A stretch of DNA of 54,848 nucleotides from Bacillus pumilus (GTDB lineage: Bacteria > Bacillota > Bacilli > Bacillales > Bacillaceae). The DNA is taken from positions 1-54,848 of the forward strand of contig NZ_NKHG01000062.1 of the NCBI RefSeq assembly GCF_002744245.1, given 5' to 3'. The position numbers were made by a program, and so were the translations under genes. Below are positions 1 to 8,669 of this stretch, piece after piece. The notes beneath the pieces are model-generated. The model was not told the origin of the DNA. It searched no databases and was given only the letters and a program-made list of their open reading frames with translations. Position 1 is the stretch's first letter. Each line of letters starts with the position of its first letter.

Positions 1-2
1 GA

Positions 3-28
3 ACGCCCTATCAAAAGGGCGTTTTTTC
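3..28 (+). terminator. Rho-independent terminator of an upstream gene
   Basis: A 6-bp stem (ACGCCC/GGGCGT) with an 8-nt loop is followed by a run of six T. It ends a transcript that enters from outside the window. Confidence 0.8.
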
Positions 29-75
29 ATGCTGCCACACGAGCATTAAGTACAAATTTTAGACAAATCACTTCG

Positions 76-104
76 TTGAAATTTCAGAAATTTGGGATTA
101 AAAT
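76..104 (+). promoter_or_regulatory. SigA-type promoter of the lut operon
   Basis: TTGAAA (76-81) and TAAAAT (99-104) are separated by exactly 17 bp. They lie about 80 bp upstream of lutA, with the LutR-like operator just downstream. Assigned by eye. Confidence 0.6.
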
Positions 105-126
105 GAAATTAAGGCCTGTTATTTAG

Positions 127-137
127 TCATCAGATGA
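127..137. promoter_or_regulatory. LutR-type operator
   Basis: TCATC-A-GATGA is a perfect inverted repeat between the predicted -10 and lutA. It matches the TCATC-N1-GATGA motif described for the GntR-family regulator LutR of B. subtilis. A repressor bound here would block transcription until lactate is present. The motif is seen; binding is inferred. Confidence 0.6.
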
Positions 138-182
138 CCAGAAGGATGAATCAAAGTGCAGCAAAAGAAGGGAAGTTCGCCG

Positions 183-899
183 ATGAAAGTCAGTTTATTC
201 GTCACCTGTTTAATTGACACCATGCAGCCGAATGTAGGAAAGGCGACAGTCGAGGTGTTAGAACGGCTCGGTGTTGAAGTGGAATTTCCAGAAGCACAAG
301 TGTGCTGCGGACAGCCAGCCTTTAACAGCGGCTATACAAAAGAAACAATCAAAGCAGCGAAAAACATGATCAAAGCCTTTGAATCAGCTGAATATGTCGT
401 GACACCATCAGGTTCTTGTAAGGCGATGTTTTTAGAGTATCCTCATCTTTTTAAAGAAGATCCAGTGTGGTCGGCTAGGGCTGAGGGGCTTGCTGCGAAA
501 ACCTATGAATTAACGGAATTTATTGTAGATATTTTGCACGTAACAGATGTAGGTGCAAGTCTTAAAGGAATAGCAACCTACCATACCTCCTGCCATATGA
601 CGAGACTGCTAAGAATTAAGGAAGCGCCATTCACACTGTTGTCAAATGTGAAAGATTTGACGATGGAACCATTGCCTCGCGCAGAAAATTGCTGCGGATT
701 TGGAGGAACCTTTTCAGTGAAAATGACACCCATTTCTGAGCAAATGGTCGACGAAAAAGTGCAAAGCATAGAGGAAGCAGGCGCTGAATATATCATTGGT
801 GCTGACTGTGGATGCCTGCTGAACATTGGCGGAAGGCTGAACCGTCTTGATAAACCAATCAAAGTGATGCATATCGCAGAAGTATTAAATAGCCGCTGA
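183..899 (+). CDS. lutA: L-lactate utilization protein LutA (CCG-domain Fe-S subunit)
   Basis: First gene of the three-gene LutABC system that oxidises L-lactate to pyruvate in the cytoplasm. The 238-aa product has the two cysteine-rich CCG domains typical of the family: VCCGQPAFN near the N terminus and CCGFGGTFS in the C-terminal half, each with an upstream Cys, as in heterodisulfide reductase and glycolate oxidase subunits. An in-frame GTG lies 27 nt upstream, but ATG 183 gives the family's usual start (MKVSLF) and has a GAAGGGA ribosome site about 9 nt before it. lutB follows after 21 bp, and a LutR-like operator precedes the gene. Confidence 0.93.
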   Translation: MKVSLFVTCLIDTMQPNVGKATVEVLERLGVEVEFPEAQVCCGQPAFNSGYTKETIKAAKNMIKAFESAEYVVTPSGSCKAMFLEYPHLFKEDPVWSARAEGLAAKTYELTEFIVDILHVTDVGASLKGIATYHTSCHMTRLLRIKEAPFTLLSNVKDLTMEPLPRAENCCGFGGTFSVKMTPISEQMVDEKVQSIEEAGAEYIIGADCGCLLNIGGRLNRLDKPIKVMHIAEVLNSR

Positions 900-920
900 C
901 GCTAAGAGGGGGAACGGCAT

Positions 921-2345
921 ATGAGTATGAAAATTGGAGAGAAGGCCTTTATAGAGCGAATCGGGAAAGGCTTAGAAGACGCTGTCATGAGAGGAGCTGT
1001 TTCTTCGGCACAAGAGCGTCTGTATAAAAGACGGTTGACTGCAAGCGAAGAGCTTGGCAACTGGGAAAAGTGGCGTGAACTTGGCGAGGAGATCAGGCAG
1101 CATACACTGGCCCATCTTGATGATTACTTATATCAATTAAGCGAGAGCGTGAGTGAACGCGGAGGTCATGTCTTTTTTGCAAAAACAAAGGAAGAGGCAT
1201 CAGCGTATATTCAAGAGATTGCACAAAAAAAATCGGCCAAAAAGGTCGTCAAATCAAAATCTATGGTCACAGAAGAAATTGAAATGAATCAAGCACTTGA
1301 AGAGATCGGCTGTGAGGTAGTTGAGAGCGATCTTGGTGAATATATTCTGCAAGTAGATGATCATGAACCGCCTTCACATATCGTGGCGCCTGCCCTTCAT
1401 ATGACAAAAGAGCAAATAAGGGAAGTATTTCACGAAAAGCTTGGGTATGACATGTCAGAGACCCCTGAAGATATGACGAGCTTTGTGAGAGCGATATTAC
1501 GAGAAAAATTCCTCGAAGCAGATATTGGCGTGACCGGCTGTAATTTTGCTGTGGCGAATACAGGTTCAATTTGTCTTGTGACAAATGAAGGGAATGCGGA
1601 TCTCGTCACTGCTATACCAAAGACACATATAGCAGTCATGGGGATGGAGCGGCTTGTTCCAACGATGGAGGAGCTGGATGTCCTTGTTGGACTTTTGTGC
1701 AGAAGCGCAGTTGGTCAAAAATTAACAAGTTATATCTCCATCGTGGGGCCAAAAGGAAAAGGAGAGGTCGATGGGCCAGAAGAGTTTCATTTGGTCATTG
1801 TAGATAACGGGAGGTCCAATATATTAGGTACACCCTTTCAGCCTGTTCTACAATGTATTCGGTGTGCAGCCTGTATCAATGTATGCCCAGTTTATCGGCA
1901 TGTTGGCGGACATTCGTACGGATCGATTTATCCGGGACCGATTGGCGCTGTTCTCTCGCCACTTCTTGGTGGCTATGATGACTACCAAGAGCTTCCCTTT
2001 GCATCTAGTTTGTGCGCAGCCTGTACGGACGCTTGTCCCGTGAAAATTCCACTTCATGAATTATTAATCAAACATAGACAAGTCATCGTTGAAAAAGAGG
2101 GTAGAGCGCCCAAAGCTGAAATGATGGCCATGAAAATGTTCGGAGTGGGGGCATCGACTCCCGGGGTGTATCAATTCGGAACAAAGGCAGCCCCTGCTTT
2201 GATGAATCCTATGGCCTCAAATGGACGGATTTCAAAAGGAATGGGTCCTTTAAAAAATTGGACAGATATTCGCGACCTGCCAGCTCCAAGTAAAGAAAGA
2301 TTTCGCGATTGGTTTAAAAAGAAACAAAAGGAGGAGCGGCGATGA
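921..2345 (+). CDS. lutB: L-lactate utilization iron-sulfur protein LutB
   Basis: Iron-sulfur subunit of the LutABC lactate oxidation complex, 474 aa. The N-terminal two thirds are a LUD domain. The C-terminal part carries two ferredoxin-like 4Fe-4S motifs, [14 protein letters not shown] and [13 protein letters not shown]. The start is preceded by a strong AGAGGGGG ribosome site. The stop overlaps the lutC start (ATGA), which indicates translational coupling. Length and motifs match the B. subtilis protein (formerly YvfW). Electron transfer to the respiratory chain is inferred from the family. Confidence 0.93.
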   Translation: MSMKIGEKAFIERIGKGLEDAVMRGAVSSAQERLYKRRLTASEELGNWEKWRELGEEIRQHTLAHLDDYLYQLSESVSERGGHVFFAKTKEEASAYIQEIAQKKSAKKVVKSKSMVTEEIEMNQALEEIGCEVVESDLGEYILQVDDHEPPSHIVAPALHMTKEQIREVFHEKLGYDMSETPEDMTSFVRAILREKFLEADIGVTGCNFAVANTGSICLVTNEGNADLVTAIPKTHIAVMGMERLVPTMEELDVLVGLLCRSAVGQKLTSYISIVGPKGKGEVDGPEEFHLVIVDNGRSNILGTPFQPVLQCIRCAACINVCPVYRHVGGHSYGSIYPGPIGAVLSPLLGGYDDYQELPFASSLCAACTDACPVKIPLHELLIKHRQVIVEKEGRAPKAEMMAMKMFGVGASTPGVYQFGTKAAPALMNPMASNGRISKGMGPLKNWTDIRDLPAPSKERFRDWFKKKQKEERR

Positions 2346-3070
2346 AAGGAAGCATTTCTCATCGAGATTCGTTTTTAGCTCATATCCAGCATCAATTAGG
2401 CAAAGGCTCCTCTCCATCTATTCAGCGTCCGGCATGGAAGCATCAAGTACAGTGGGAAACAAACGGCTTTGCGTCTAAAGAAGAATTGGTGGAGCAATTG
2501 AAGAAACAATGTCAACAAATTCACACGAGAGTGATTGAAGCAACGCCGGAGGAAGCGCCGTCTGCATTACGAACATTCATGGCAGAGTATGGGGAGGGTG
2601 CAGTGCTGACTTCAAGCGATAGACGTTTTGAACAATATGGATTTCCTTCTATGTTTGCCGGTTTGCAAAAAGAAGGCATCTCAGTCAATAGCTGGGATGC
2701 GGATGATTCAAGGTACGAAAATATAAGGCAGGCAGAAAAAGCGAAATATGCAGTTGTGTTCAGTGATTACACACTTGCAGAATCAGGAACGGTTGTTGTT
2801 TCATCCCATCAAGGTCAAGGAAGAGCACTGCATTTTTTACCGATGATGTATATCGTGTGTATAGAAAAGAGTACGATTGTTCCACGAATGATTCAGGCCG
2901 TTTCGGCTTTCAATCAGTTGGTAGAGGGGGGAGAGCAGCCGAAAGGAGCGATTCATTTTATATCAGGCCCGAGTAATTCTGCCGATATTGAAATGAATCT
3001 AGTGGTTGGTGTTCATGGTCCTGTTCGGGCCGTATATCTATTAATAGATAATGAATCAGGGCTTTCGTGA
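2342..3070 (+). CDS. lutC: L-lactate utilization protein LutC (LUD domain)
   Basis: Third component of the lactate oxidation system, 242 aa, LUD domain only (YkgG/YvbY type). The conserved segment [10 protein letters not shown] with a downstream GPSNSADIE motif is visible in the C-terminal half. It starts inside the lutB stop codon (ATGA overlap), so the two are probably made in fixed ratio. It is the last gene of the operon and is followed by a hairpin. No lactate permease gene is adjacent, so lactate uptake must be encoded elsewhere. Confidence 0.92.
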   Translation: MKGSISHRDSFLAHIQHQLGKGSSPSIQRPAWKHQVQWETNGFASKEELVEQLKKQCQQIHTRVIEATPEEAPSALRTFMAEYGEGAVLTSSDRRFEQYGFPSMFAGLQKEGISVNSWDADDSRYENIRQAEKAKYAVVFSDYTLAESGTVVVSSHQGQGRALHFLPMMYIVCIEKSTIVPRMIQAVSAFNQLVEGGEQPKGAIHFISGPSNSADIEMNLVVGVHGPVRAVYLLIDNESGLS

Positions 3071-3106
3071 TGAAAGTCTTTTTTATATGAAAAAAGCTTT
3101 CATCAG
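3069..3106 (+). terminator. Probable terminator of lutABC
   Basis: A long hairpin starts at the lutC stop. GATGAAAG pairs with CTTTCATC, and an inner T-run pairs with an A-run. The stem is long, but the trailing T tract is weak. Confidence 0.5.
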
Positions 3107-3204
3107 TTTTAAAAAATCATCTTGCCTCTAGGCGAATGGGCATAGTAAGATGACGACATACAAGGTGAGAATCTCACCTACTGCTGATGTAAAGGAAGCT
3201 GCTT

Positions 3205-4113
3205 ATGGAAATGAAGACAACTGCTCCAAAGAAGTCAATTGCTGTGCCTCTTGTGATTTCAATTATGGCCATTTCGTTTTCTGCTATTATTGTCAAATGG
3301 TCGAGTGCTCCTGCTGCTATTTTAAGTATGTATCGAATGATTTTTGCGGCGGCTTTGATGCTTCCGTTTATCTTGCCGCGTAAAAAAGAGTTTCTCACAA
3401 TTAAGCGTAGAGACTGGTTTTTCTTATGTATGTCAGGCTTCTTTTTAGGGCTCCATTTTGTTTTGTGGTTTGGCTCACTGAAATTGACCACAGTGGCAAG
3501 CTCTACGATTATCATCGCTCTTCAGCCAATGGTGTCATTATTAGGTGGGTTTCTCATTTTTCGTGAACGAACAACGAAGTCTGCTATATTCACCATGTGT
3601 ACCGCGATTGTTGGTGCATTGATGATAGGTTGGGGAGATATAGGGCATAGCCAGGAGGCAATCATAGGAGACATTTTATCCTTTTTCAGTGTTATCGCAG
3701 TTGTTTGTTATTTATTAATAGGTCAACAGGCTGTGAGAAAAATATCTCATTGGATTTATAGTTTTTGTGTATTTGGTTTTGCCGGCCTTTTTTTAATTCT
3801 ATTTCACCTGCTTCAGCACACTCCTTTCACAGGCTATCCGGGAAAAGAATGGGGAATTTTTTTATTGCTCGCCATTATTCCCACCATGTCTCATGTCATT
3901 AACAATTGGCTATTAACCTATGTCAATGCGACAACCATTTCAATGAGTATTCTAGGTGAACCTGTTGGCGCAACGATACTTGCTGTTTTGCTGCTTGGAG
4001 AGAAAGTCACACTGCTGCAAATGTTAGGCGGTCTTCTTGTCCTTTTCGGTGTCTTTTTCTTTTTGATGCAGCAGCGTCAAGGAGTCGTGATGAAAACAAA
4101 AAAATCCGGTTAA
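3205..4113 (+). CDS. EamA/DMT-family transporter
   Basis: Integral membrane transporter of 302 aa with about ten hydrophobic helices in two EamA repeats. The first begins near residue 14 and the second near residue 155. Substrate is unknown; DMT proteins typically export metabolites or amino acids. The start has an AAAGGAAG ribosome site about 8 nt upstream. A bidirectional terminator follows directly. It is probably YvbV-like, since B. subtilis has that gene near its lut operon, but this is a neighbourhood argument and no symbol is assigned. Confidence 0.85.
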   Translation: MEMKTTAPKKSIAVPLVISIMAISFSAIIVKWSSAPAAILSMYRMIFAAALMLPFILPRKKEFLTIKRRDWFFLCMSGFFLGLHFVLWFGSLKLTTVASSTIIIALQPMVSLLGGFLIFRERTTKSAIFTMCTAIVGALMIGWGDIGHSQEAIIGDILSFFSVIAVVCYLLIGQQAVRKISHWIYSFCVFGFAGLFLILFHLLQHTPFTGYPGKEWGIFLLLAIIPTMSHVINNWLLTYVNATTISMSILGEPVGATILAVLLLGEKVTLLQMLGGLLVLFGVFFFLMQQRQGVVMKTKKSG

Positions 4114-4130
4114 TCCCCGGATTTTTTACT
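4098..4130. terminator. Bidirectional terminator
   Basis: AAAAATCCGG and CCGGATTTTT form a stem with T runs on both strands. It lies between two convergent genes and overlaps the stop codon of the minus-strand gene. Confidence 0.8.
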
Positions 4131-4317
4131 CTTTTAAATGATTTTTTTCAATCACTTCGTTTAATCTAGCCTCGACTTTCTTCAATTCCATTCGTTTTCT
4201 TTTGAGCATTCGAAACGCAATGACAATGATTGTCACGATAAATGCGATGAATAGAAGAGAAAACATTTGAAATATGATATCTCCAATGTTGAATGCCACA
4301 TTCTCTCCATTAGACAT
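4126..4317 (-). CDS. Small single-pass membrane protein (DUF4083-like)
   Basis: 63-aa product. Residues about 12-36 form one hydrophobic helix (IFQMFSLLFIAFIVTIIVIAF), followed by a basic stretch (RMLKRKRMELKK) and an amphipathic, possibly coiled-coil tail. The arrangement predicts N-out and C-in. A perfect ribosome site (AGGGAGG) sits 9 nt before the ATG, which supports a real gene. It resembles the small Bacillus membrane proteins grouped as DUF4083; function unknown. Confidence 0.75.
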   Translation of the reverse strand: MSNGENVAFNIGDIIFQMFSLLFIAFIVTIIVIAFRMLKRKRMELKKVEARLNEVIEKNHLKE

Positions 4318-4427
4318 GTGATAAACCTCCCTTTCTATCTATATATTACCATAATCAATAAAAGATTGAGATTTATCCATAATTTATCTATAATAGTAAA
4401 AATATCACTCATCAAAGGAGAAACAAT

Positions 4428-6644
4428 ATGAGAACTTTAGTCCTTTTACGAGGTCTCCCAGGTGTAGGTAAGTCAACGTGGATTAAACAGCACGGTTTAG
4501 AGCCATTTACTTTATCAGCGGATCAGATCCGTCTGTTGACCCAGCCCCCGCAGTTATCAGTCAATGGGAAACCGGAAATTGCAAGCAAACATGATCATAA
4601 AGTCTGGTCTTTATTATTTGAATTACTCACAGCCCGAATGGAACGTGGAGACTTTACTGTGATTGATGCAACACATGTCACAAGTAAGTCGATTTCTCAA
4701 TATAAATCATTAGCCACTACGTATCGTTACAGAGTGTTTGTCGTCGATTTTACGCAAGTGCCCCTTGAAACAGCCCTGCTGCAAAATCGCTTACGAGAAC
4801 CACACAAAGTCGTGAGGGAGTCGGTGTTGTATCAAATGAATGAACGACTAAAAACGGAAAAAGTACCGTCATGGGTAACCGTTTTGCAGCCAGAGGAATA
4901 TCCGCTCGTGATGACCTATCAGCCTAGATCCTTTGATCAATATGAGGCGATTCATGTCTTCGGTGATATTCACGGTTGTTATACAGCCCTTCACACCTAT
5001 TTGCAAGGGGACATCAAAGAAAACGAGCTTTATATCTTTACAGGTGATTTGCTTGATAGAGGAATAGAAAACAAGGAAGTTTTAGAATGGATGCTGGCGC
5101 ATAGAGAATGCCGAAATGTCATTGTGATTGAAGGCAATCATGATCAGCATTTATACCGATTTGCACATGGAGAAAAAGTAAGAAGCAACATGTTTAACCG
5201 GCATACTGTGCCTGAAATTGAGGCAGTAGCCTTTGATCTAAAAGAAGTAAGGAAGTTTGTCAGAACATTTCATCAGCTTACTTATTTTACGTACCATGGA
5301 AAGACATATCTTGTCACCCATGGCGGGCTTGCTCATTTGCCAGAAGAGCTTCTTCATGTCTCCACCCAGCAGCTCATTCACGGAGTAGGTGAATATTCAG
5401 ATGACATTGACCACTTATTCGTACAAAATACAGCTGGATTAGATATCATTCAAATTCACGGGCATCGCAATTTATACAGGCTGCCTATTCAAGCGGCAGA
5501 AAGGTCTTATAATCTAGAAGGTCAGGTTGAATTTGGCGGACAGCTGCGGGTGTTGAAAATCACAGCTGATGGAATTGAGACACATGAAATTGACAATCCT
5601 GTATACAGAGCATCTGAAAAAAAACAATGGGTCTCTGTTCAACCAGATATTACGCTGGATGATTTTTTAGCTCACTTAGATCAGCATGAATATGTACAGG
5701 AATTAAAGCTTCCACACCATATTTCATCTTTTAATTTCACGAAAAAGGCTTTTAGTGAACGGCAATGGGACGACGTAAATGTAAAGGCAAGAGGATTGTT
5801 TGTTAATATGGCTTCAAAGCAGATTGTTTCTAGAAGCTACAATAAATTTTTTAACATTGATGAGCGTCCTGAGACAAGAATGCAGCATTTAGTGAATCAC
5901 CTTCAATTCCCTGTCAACGTATATGATAAAGCAAATGGATACCTAGGAACTGTTGGCTTCAACGAAATGGAAGATGAATTGGTGTTTACGTCCAAATCGT
6001 ATACGTCACATGTGAAGCAAAATCAGCATGCTTCCTGGGTCGAAGAGCTATTCTATGAAACCTTTGACGATGTGCAGGTCGATTACATCAAATCATACGT
6101 ACGTGACAACAATGTATCTCTTGTGTTTGAAGTCATTTTGCCAGAGAAAGATCCACATATTATCTCATATGATCAAGATCAACTCATTTTACTTGATATT
6201 GTAAAGCGTCAGCTGACCTATGAAAAAGCGCCATTTTCTGAAGTGAAAAGACTAAGTGAAGAACTCGAAATGTCATGTAAGCAGAAAGTTGCTGAATTTC
6301 AAGATTGGACGTCTTTCTATAAATGGTATCAGTCCGTATCTCATGATGACTCGATCAAAGAAGAGGGATATGTCATTGAAGATGACAGCGGCTTTATGAC
6401 CAAATTAAAGCTCCCTTATTATCAGTTTTGGAAACAGATGCGTGCTATTAAGCAGCGTGTCGCCGAGAAGCGTTCCACGCAAAAATATATGCAGGCTTTG
6501 CAAACAGCGGAGCAAGCAAGATTTTATACATGGCTTCTTGAGCAAAATCCTGAGCACGTGAGGAGCAAATCAATTATTGAATTGCGATCACAGTTCGAGA
6601 TAAGCGAAGCTGCCCAATTGAATAATGATGGAATAAATGCATAG
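4428..6644 (+). CDS. Trifunctional RNA repair protein: polynucleotide kinase, metallophosphatase, Rnl1-like RNA ligase
   Basis: The 738-aa protein has three catalytic parts in order. (1) A P-loop kinase with Walker A GLPGVGKST at residues 9-17. (2) A calcineurin-type phosphatase from about residue 178, with GDIHGCY (D180, H182), GDLLDRG, GNHD and THGG metal-site motifs. (3) A C-terminal nucleotidyltransferase resembling T4 RNA ligase 1. It has an RGLFVN segment, KFFNIDE, the likely nucleotidyl lysine K501 in KANGYLG, FEVILP, then EGYV and a Lys-rich strand. Together these could heal 2',3'-cyclic phosphate and 5'-OH RNA ends and seal them, as in tRNA repair. It stands alone: no Hen1 methyltransferase is adjacent. 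An AAAGGAG ribosome site precedes the start. Confidence 0.85.
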   Translation: MRTLVLLRGLPGVGKSTWIKQHGLEPFTLSADQIRLLTQPPQLSVNGKPEIASKHDHKVWSLLFELLTARMERGDFTVIDATHVTSKSISQYKSLATTYRYRVFVVDFTQVPLETALLQNRLREPHKVVRESVLYQMNERLKTEKVPSWVTVLQPEEYPLVMTYQPRSFDQYEAIHVFGDIHGCYTALHTYLQGDIKENELYIFTGDLLDRGIENKEVLEWMLAHRECRNVIVIEGNHDQHLYRFAHGEKVRSNMFNRHTVPEIEAVAFDLKEVRKFVRTFHQLTYFTYHGKTYLVTHGGLAHLPEELLHVSTQQLIHGVGEYSDDIDHLFVQNTAGLDIIQIHGHRNLYRLPIQAAERSYNLEGQVEFGGQLRVLKITADGIETHEIDNPVYRASEKKQWVSVQPDITLDDFLAHLDQHEYVQELKLPHHISSFNFTKKAFSERQWDDVNVKARGLFVNMASKQIVSRSYNKFFNIDERPETRMQHLVNHLQFPVNVYDKANGYLGTVGFNEMEDELVFTSKSYTSHVKQNQHASWVEELFYETFDDVQVDYIKSYVRDNNVSLVFEVILPEKDPHIISYDQDQLILLDIVKRQLTYEKAPFSEVKRLSEELEMSCKQKVAEFQDWTSFYKWYQSVSHDDSIKEEGYVIEDDSGFMTKLKLPYYQFWKQMRAIKQRVAEKRSTQKYMQALQTAEQARFYTWLLEQNPEHVRSKSIIELRSQFEISEAAQLNNDGINA

Positions 6645-6684
6645 CCTAAAAAGAGTCTTTCTAAACAAAAGCTGAGATAGTTGC

Positions 6685-6722
6685 CAAAAGGGCTAAAATG
6701 ACCTTTGTTTTAGTCCTTTTTC
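6685..6722 (+). terminator. Terminator after the RNA repair gene
   Basis: AAAAGGGCTAAAA pairs with TTTTAGTCCTTTT around a short loop and is followed by a T-rich tract. Confidence 0.7.
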
Positions 6723-6936
6723 TTCTTATGTGCAGAAAAAGATCATTAAAAGTGTTGCTGTTTTTGATAAAAAAGGAATTTCTATATTATTCAAATTGGT
6801 ATGGATCAGGGAAGATTGAAATGGCCTAAAGAGGAACATTCCGCTATATATGTCTATTTTTAAAGAATACCGGAAAGTATTGCTGAATTTTTACACATCA
6901 AGTTTGCATGTATGTTTTCGATCTGCTTTATTTTTT

Positions 6937-7524
6937 CTAGCCCCTCCAAGTCTCTTTATAAGGACATGTGTTGCTGGCTATGAACTCATCAGTTAAGAGA
7001 ATGGCAACAAAGTTTGAACCAATGGCCTGTGAAATAGCCCCCAGAGTGGATAGAATTTGTGCTTTTTCTTCCTTGTTTTTTAATTCATAAACGCCACCAA
7101 TTGCTTCTAAGCCAGCACCAAATGCTTGAATCGAATAACCAACAGCAAATAGTTGCTCTCCAATGATATAATCTCCAGTAGCAGCGATAGAGGCACCAAT
7201 CGATTGAAAGGTATCACCCAGTATCTCTAGACGAAGATTATCTGAATTTTCACCCTCAACATCTTGTAAATAAGCAGCTAATGAGCTTGTTGATGCACCA
7301 GCACCATCAATTAAGTTTCCAGTAAAAGCATAAGAATTCTCTTCAGGCGCTATTGCTATAACAAAAGATCCGACTGCTTGCAGACCTTCTCCGATTGCTA
7401 CAAGTTTATTATTGATTTCATTCATTCCTGCTAAAGCTCTGATTTCTGCAATTGCAGAAATGATTGTACCAAGCGCATCAATCCAAGCTCCTGTTAAAAC
7501 CTTGTACTCATCATCATTACACAT
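6937..7524 (-). CDS. Ala/Gly/Ile-rich repetitive helical protein (possibly DUF6944)
   Basis: 195-aa protein built of degenerate repeats of the form LG-x-x-x-x-AIG-x-x-x-x-AIG. Segments include LGTIISAIAEI, LVAIGEGLQAVGSFV, LEILGDTFQSIGASIAATG, LFAVGYSIQAFGAGLEAIG and LGAISQAIGSNF. The regular small-residue spacing suggests packed amphipathic helices, like a glycine zipper. A longer reading frame runs upstream, but the ATG at 7524 is preceded by GAGGTGG at correct spacing, so that start is used. No signal peptide is seen. It may belong to the repetitive DUF6944 proteins of Bacillus; this name is from memory. Function unknown. Confidence 0.6.
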   Translation of the reverse strand: MCNDDEYKVLTGAWIDALGTIISAIAEIRALAGMNEINNKLVAIGEGLQAVGSFVIAIAPEENSYAFTGNLIDGAGASTSSLAAYLQDVEGENSDNLRLEILGDTFQSIGASIAATGDYIIGEQLFAVGYSIQAFGAGLEAIGGVYELKNKEEKAQILSTLGAISQAIGSNFVAILLTDEFIASNTCPYKETWRG

Positions 7525-8026
7525 GTTCCACCTCAAATTGTTGTAGATTAACTGGCAACAATCATCCTTTTCTGAATTCCCTTGTTTAATAATATAGTCT
7601 GAACAAAGGAAAGGAGTGAAGGTCAAAATGATTTCCTTTCATCGAATGAAACAAAAGATCTTATCATGATGGAGAATTCAGTTGAATGAAAACATATGCA
7701 CAATCTAAATCCTTTTCCCATTTGTCTCTTCTCAATGAAAAGGAATTACGGAGCAATGGGTACATGAGGATACGCCGTCCACGCAAGTAAAGGGGGGATA
7801 TATTGATACCTATGACGATCACATTCATAGATCAAGAATAAATGTATAGTTCCCAAGACACCCATATGTCACAAATTTGCCAATATTTATAAGTCCTTTG
7901 GATGTATGCTGACTAGGTATCATTTCTCGATTATTATTATTTTCAGAAAATGTAGTGACGGAGCAAAATAAGTATGATTAAGTATAAATAGAAGAAATTA
8001 AAATATGAATATAATAAGCCCCATCC
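7525..8026. other. Intergenic region with traces of a decayed reading frame
   Basis: No intact gene found. On the plus strand about 7751-7854 an open stretch without a start reads EQWVHEDTPSTQVKGGYID and onwards to a stop; it looks like the tail of a lost coding sequence. The rest is A/T-rich leader. It contains the promoter regions of the divergent genes on either side. Confidence 0.35.
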
Positions 8027-8045
8027 AGAATGAACATTCATTCCG
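8027..8045. promoter_or_regulatory. Bm3R1/FatR-type operator
   Basis: AGAATGAACATTCATTCCG is nearly palindromic. It differs by few bases from the 20-bp palindrome bound by Bm3R1 upstream of CYP102A1 in B. megaterium. It lies 25 bp before the TetR-family gene, where autorepression of regulator and P450 together would act. Confidence 0.7.
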
Positions 8046-8069
8046 AATTAAATAAGAGGAGAGGATGAT

Positions 8070-8651
8070 ATGCCCGCAGCTACTGATAAACAGGAGCAGA
8101 TCATGAAGGCTTCACTTGATTTATTTATTGAACGAGGCTTTGATGGCACCACGATGCCGATGATTTCAAAAAGAGCAAACGTCGGAGCGGGAACCATTTA
8201 TCGGTATTTCGATAGCAAAGAAGCGCTCGTGAATATTTTGTACCAGCGAAGCCTTACAGCATTTATCGACAAAATGAATACAAACAGTCCAGATCCAAAA
8301 GCAAGTATCAGGGCTTATTTCAAGCATGTCTTTTATTGCTTGGTTCTGTTTACAAAGGAGAATCCAAGTGGTCTTTATTTCTTAGAAATTGATAAACGGT
8401 CACATTACTTAGATAAGACGAGTAAAGAGAAAATGCAGCATTTGTTAAATGAGCTTTTTCTCATCTTTGAAGATGGGAAGAAGGATGGGATTCATCCAAA
8501 TCTCTCGGGGAGAACCATTTTAGCGATTGTATTTGGGGCGTTTGTACAGCTTCATAAACAAATTCTTGCAGAGGAAATAGAGCCAACGATTGAATTTTTA
8601 GAGGAAATTGAGCAATGCTTATGGCGCGCCATTAGCGTTGCCTCATCATGA
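8070..8651 (+). CDS. fatR: TetR-family repressor of the fatty-acid P450 (FatR/Bm3R1-like)
   Basis: 193-aa TetR/AcrR regulator. The N-terminal helix-turn-helix (residues about 10-55: FIERGFDGTTMPMISKRANVGAGTIYRYF) is intact, with a variable ligand domain behind. It lies 18 bp upstream of the CYP102 gene and is surely cotranscribed with it. A Bm3R1-like palindrome sits before it. Known homologues are released by long-chain fatty acids, so the pair is probably a fatty-acid-induced detoxification switch. The start has an AGAGGAGAGG ribosome site. Confidence 0.88.
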   Translation: MPAATDKQEQIMKASLDLFIERGFDGTTMPMISKRANVGAGTIYRYFDSKEALVNILYQRSLTAFIDKMNTNSPDPKASIRAYFKHVFYCLVLFTKENPSGLYFLEIDKRSHYLDKTSKEKMQHLLNELFLIFEDGKKDGIHPNLSGRTILAIVFGAFVQLHKQILAEEIEPTIEFLEEIEQCLWRAISVASS

Positions 8652-8669
8652 AATAAAGGGAGTGGGCAC

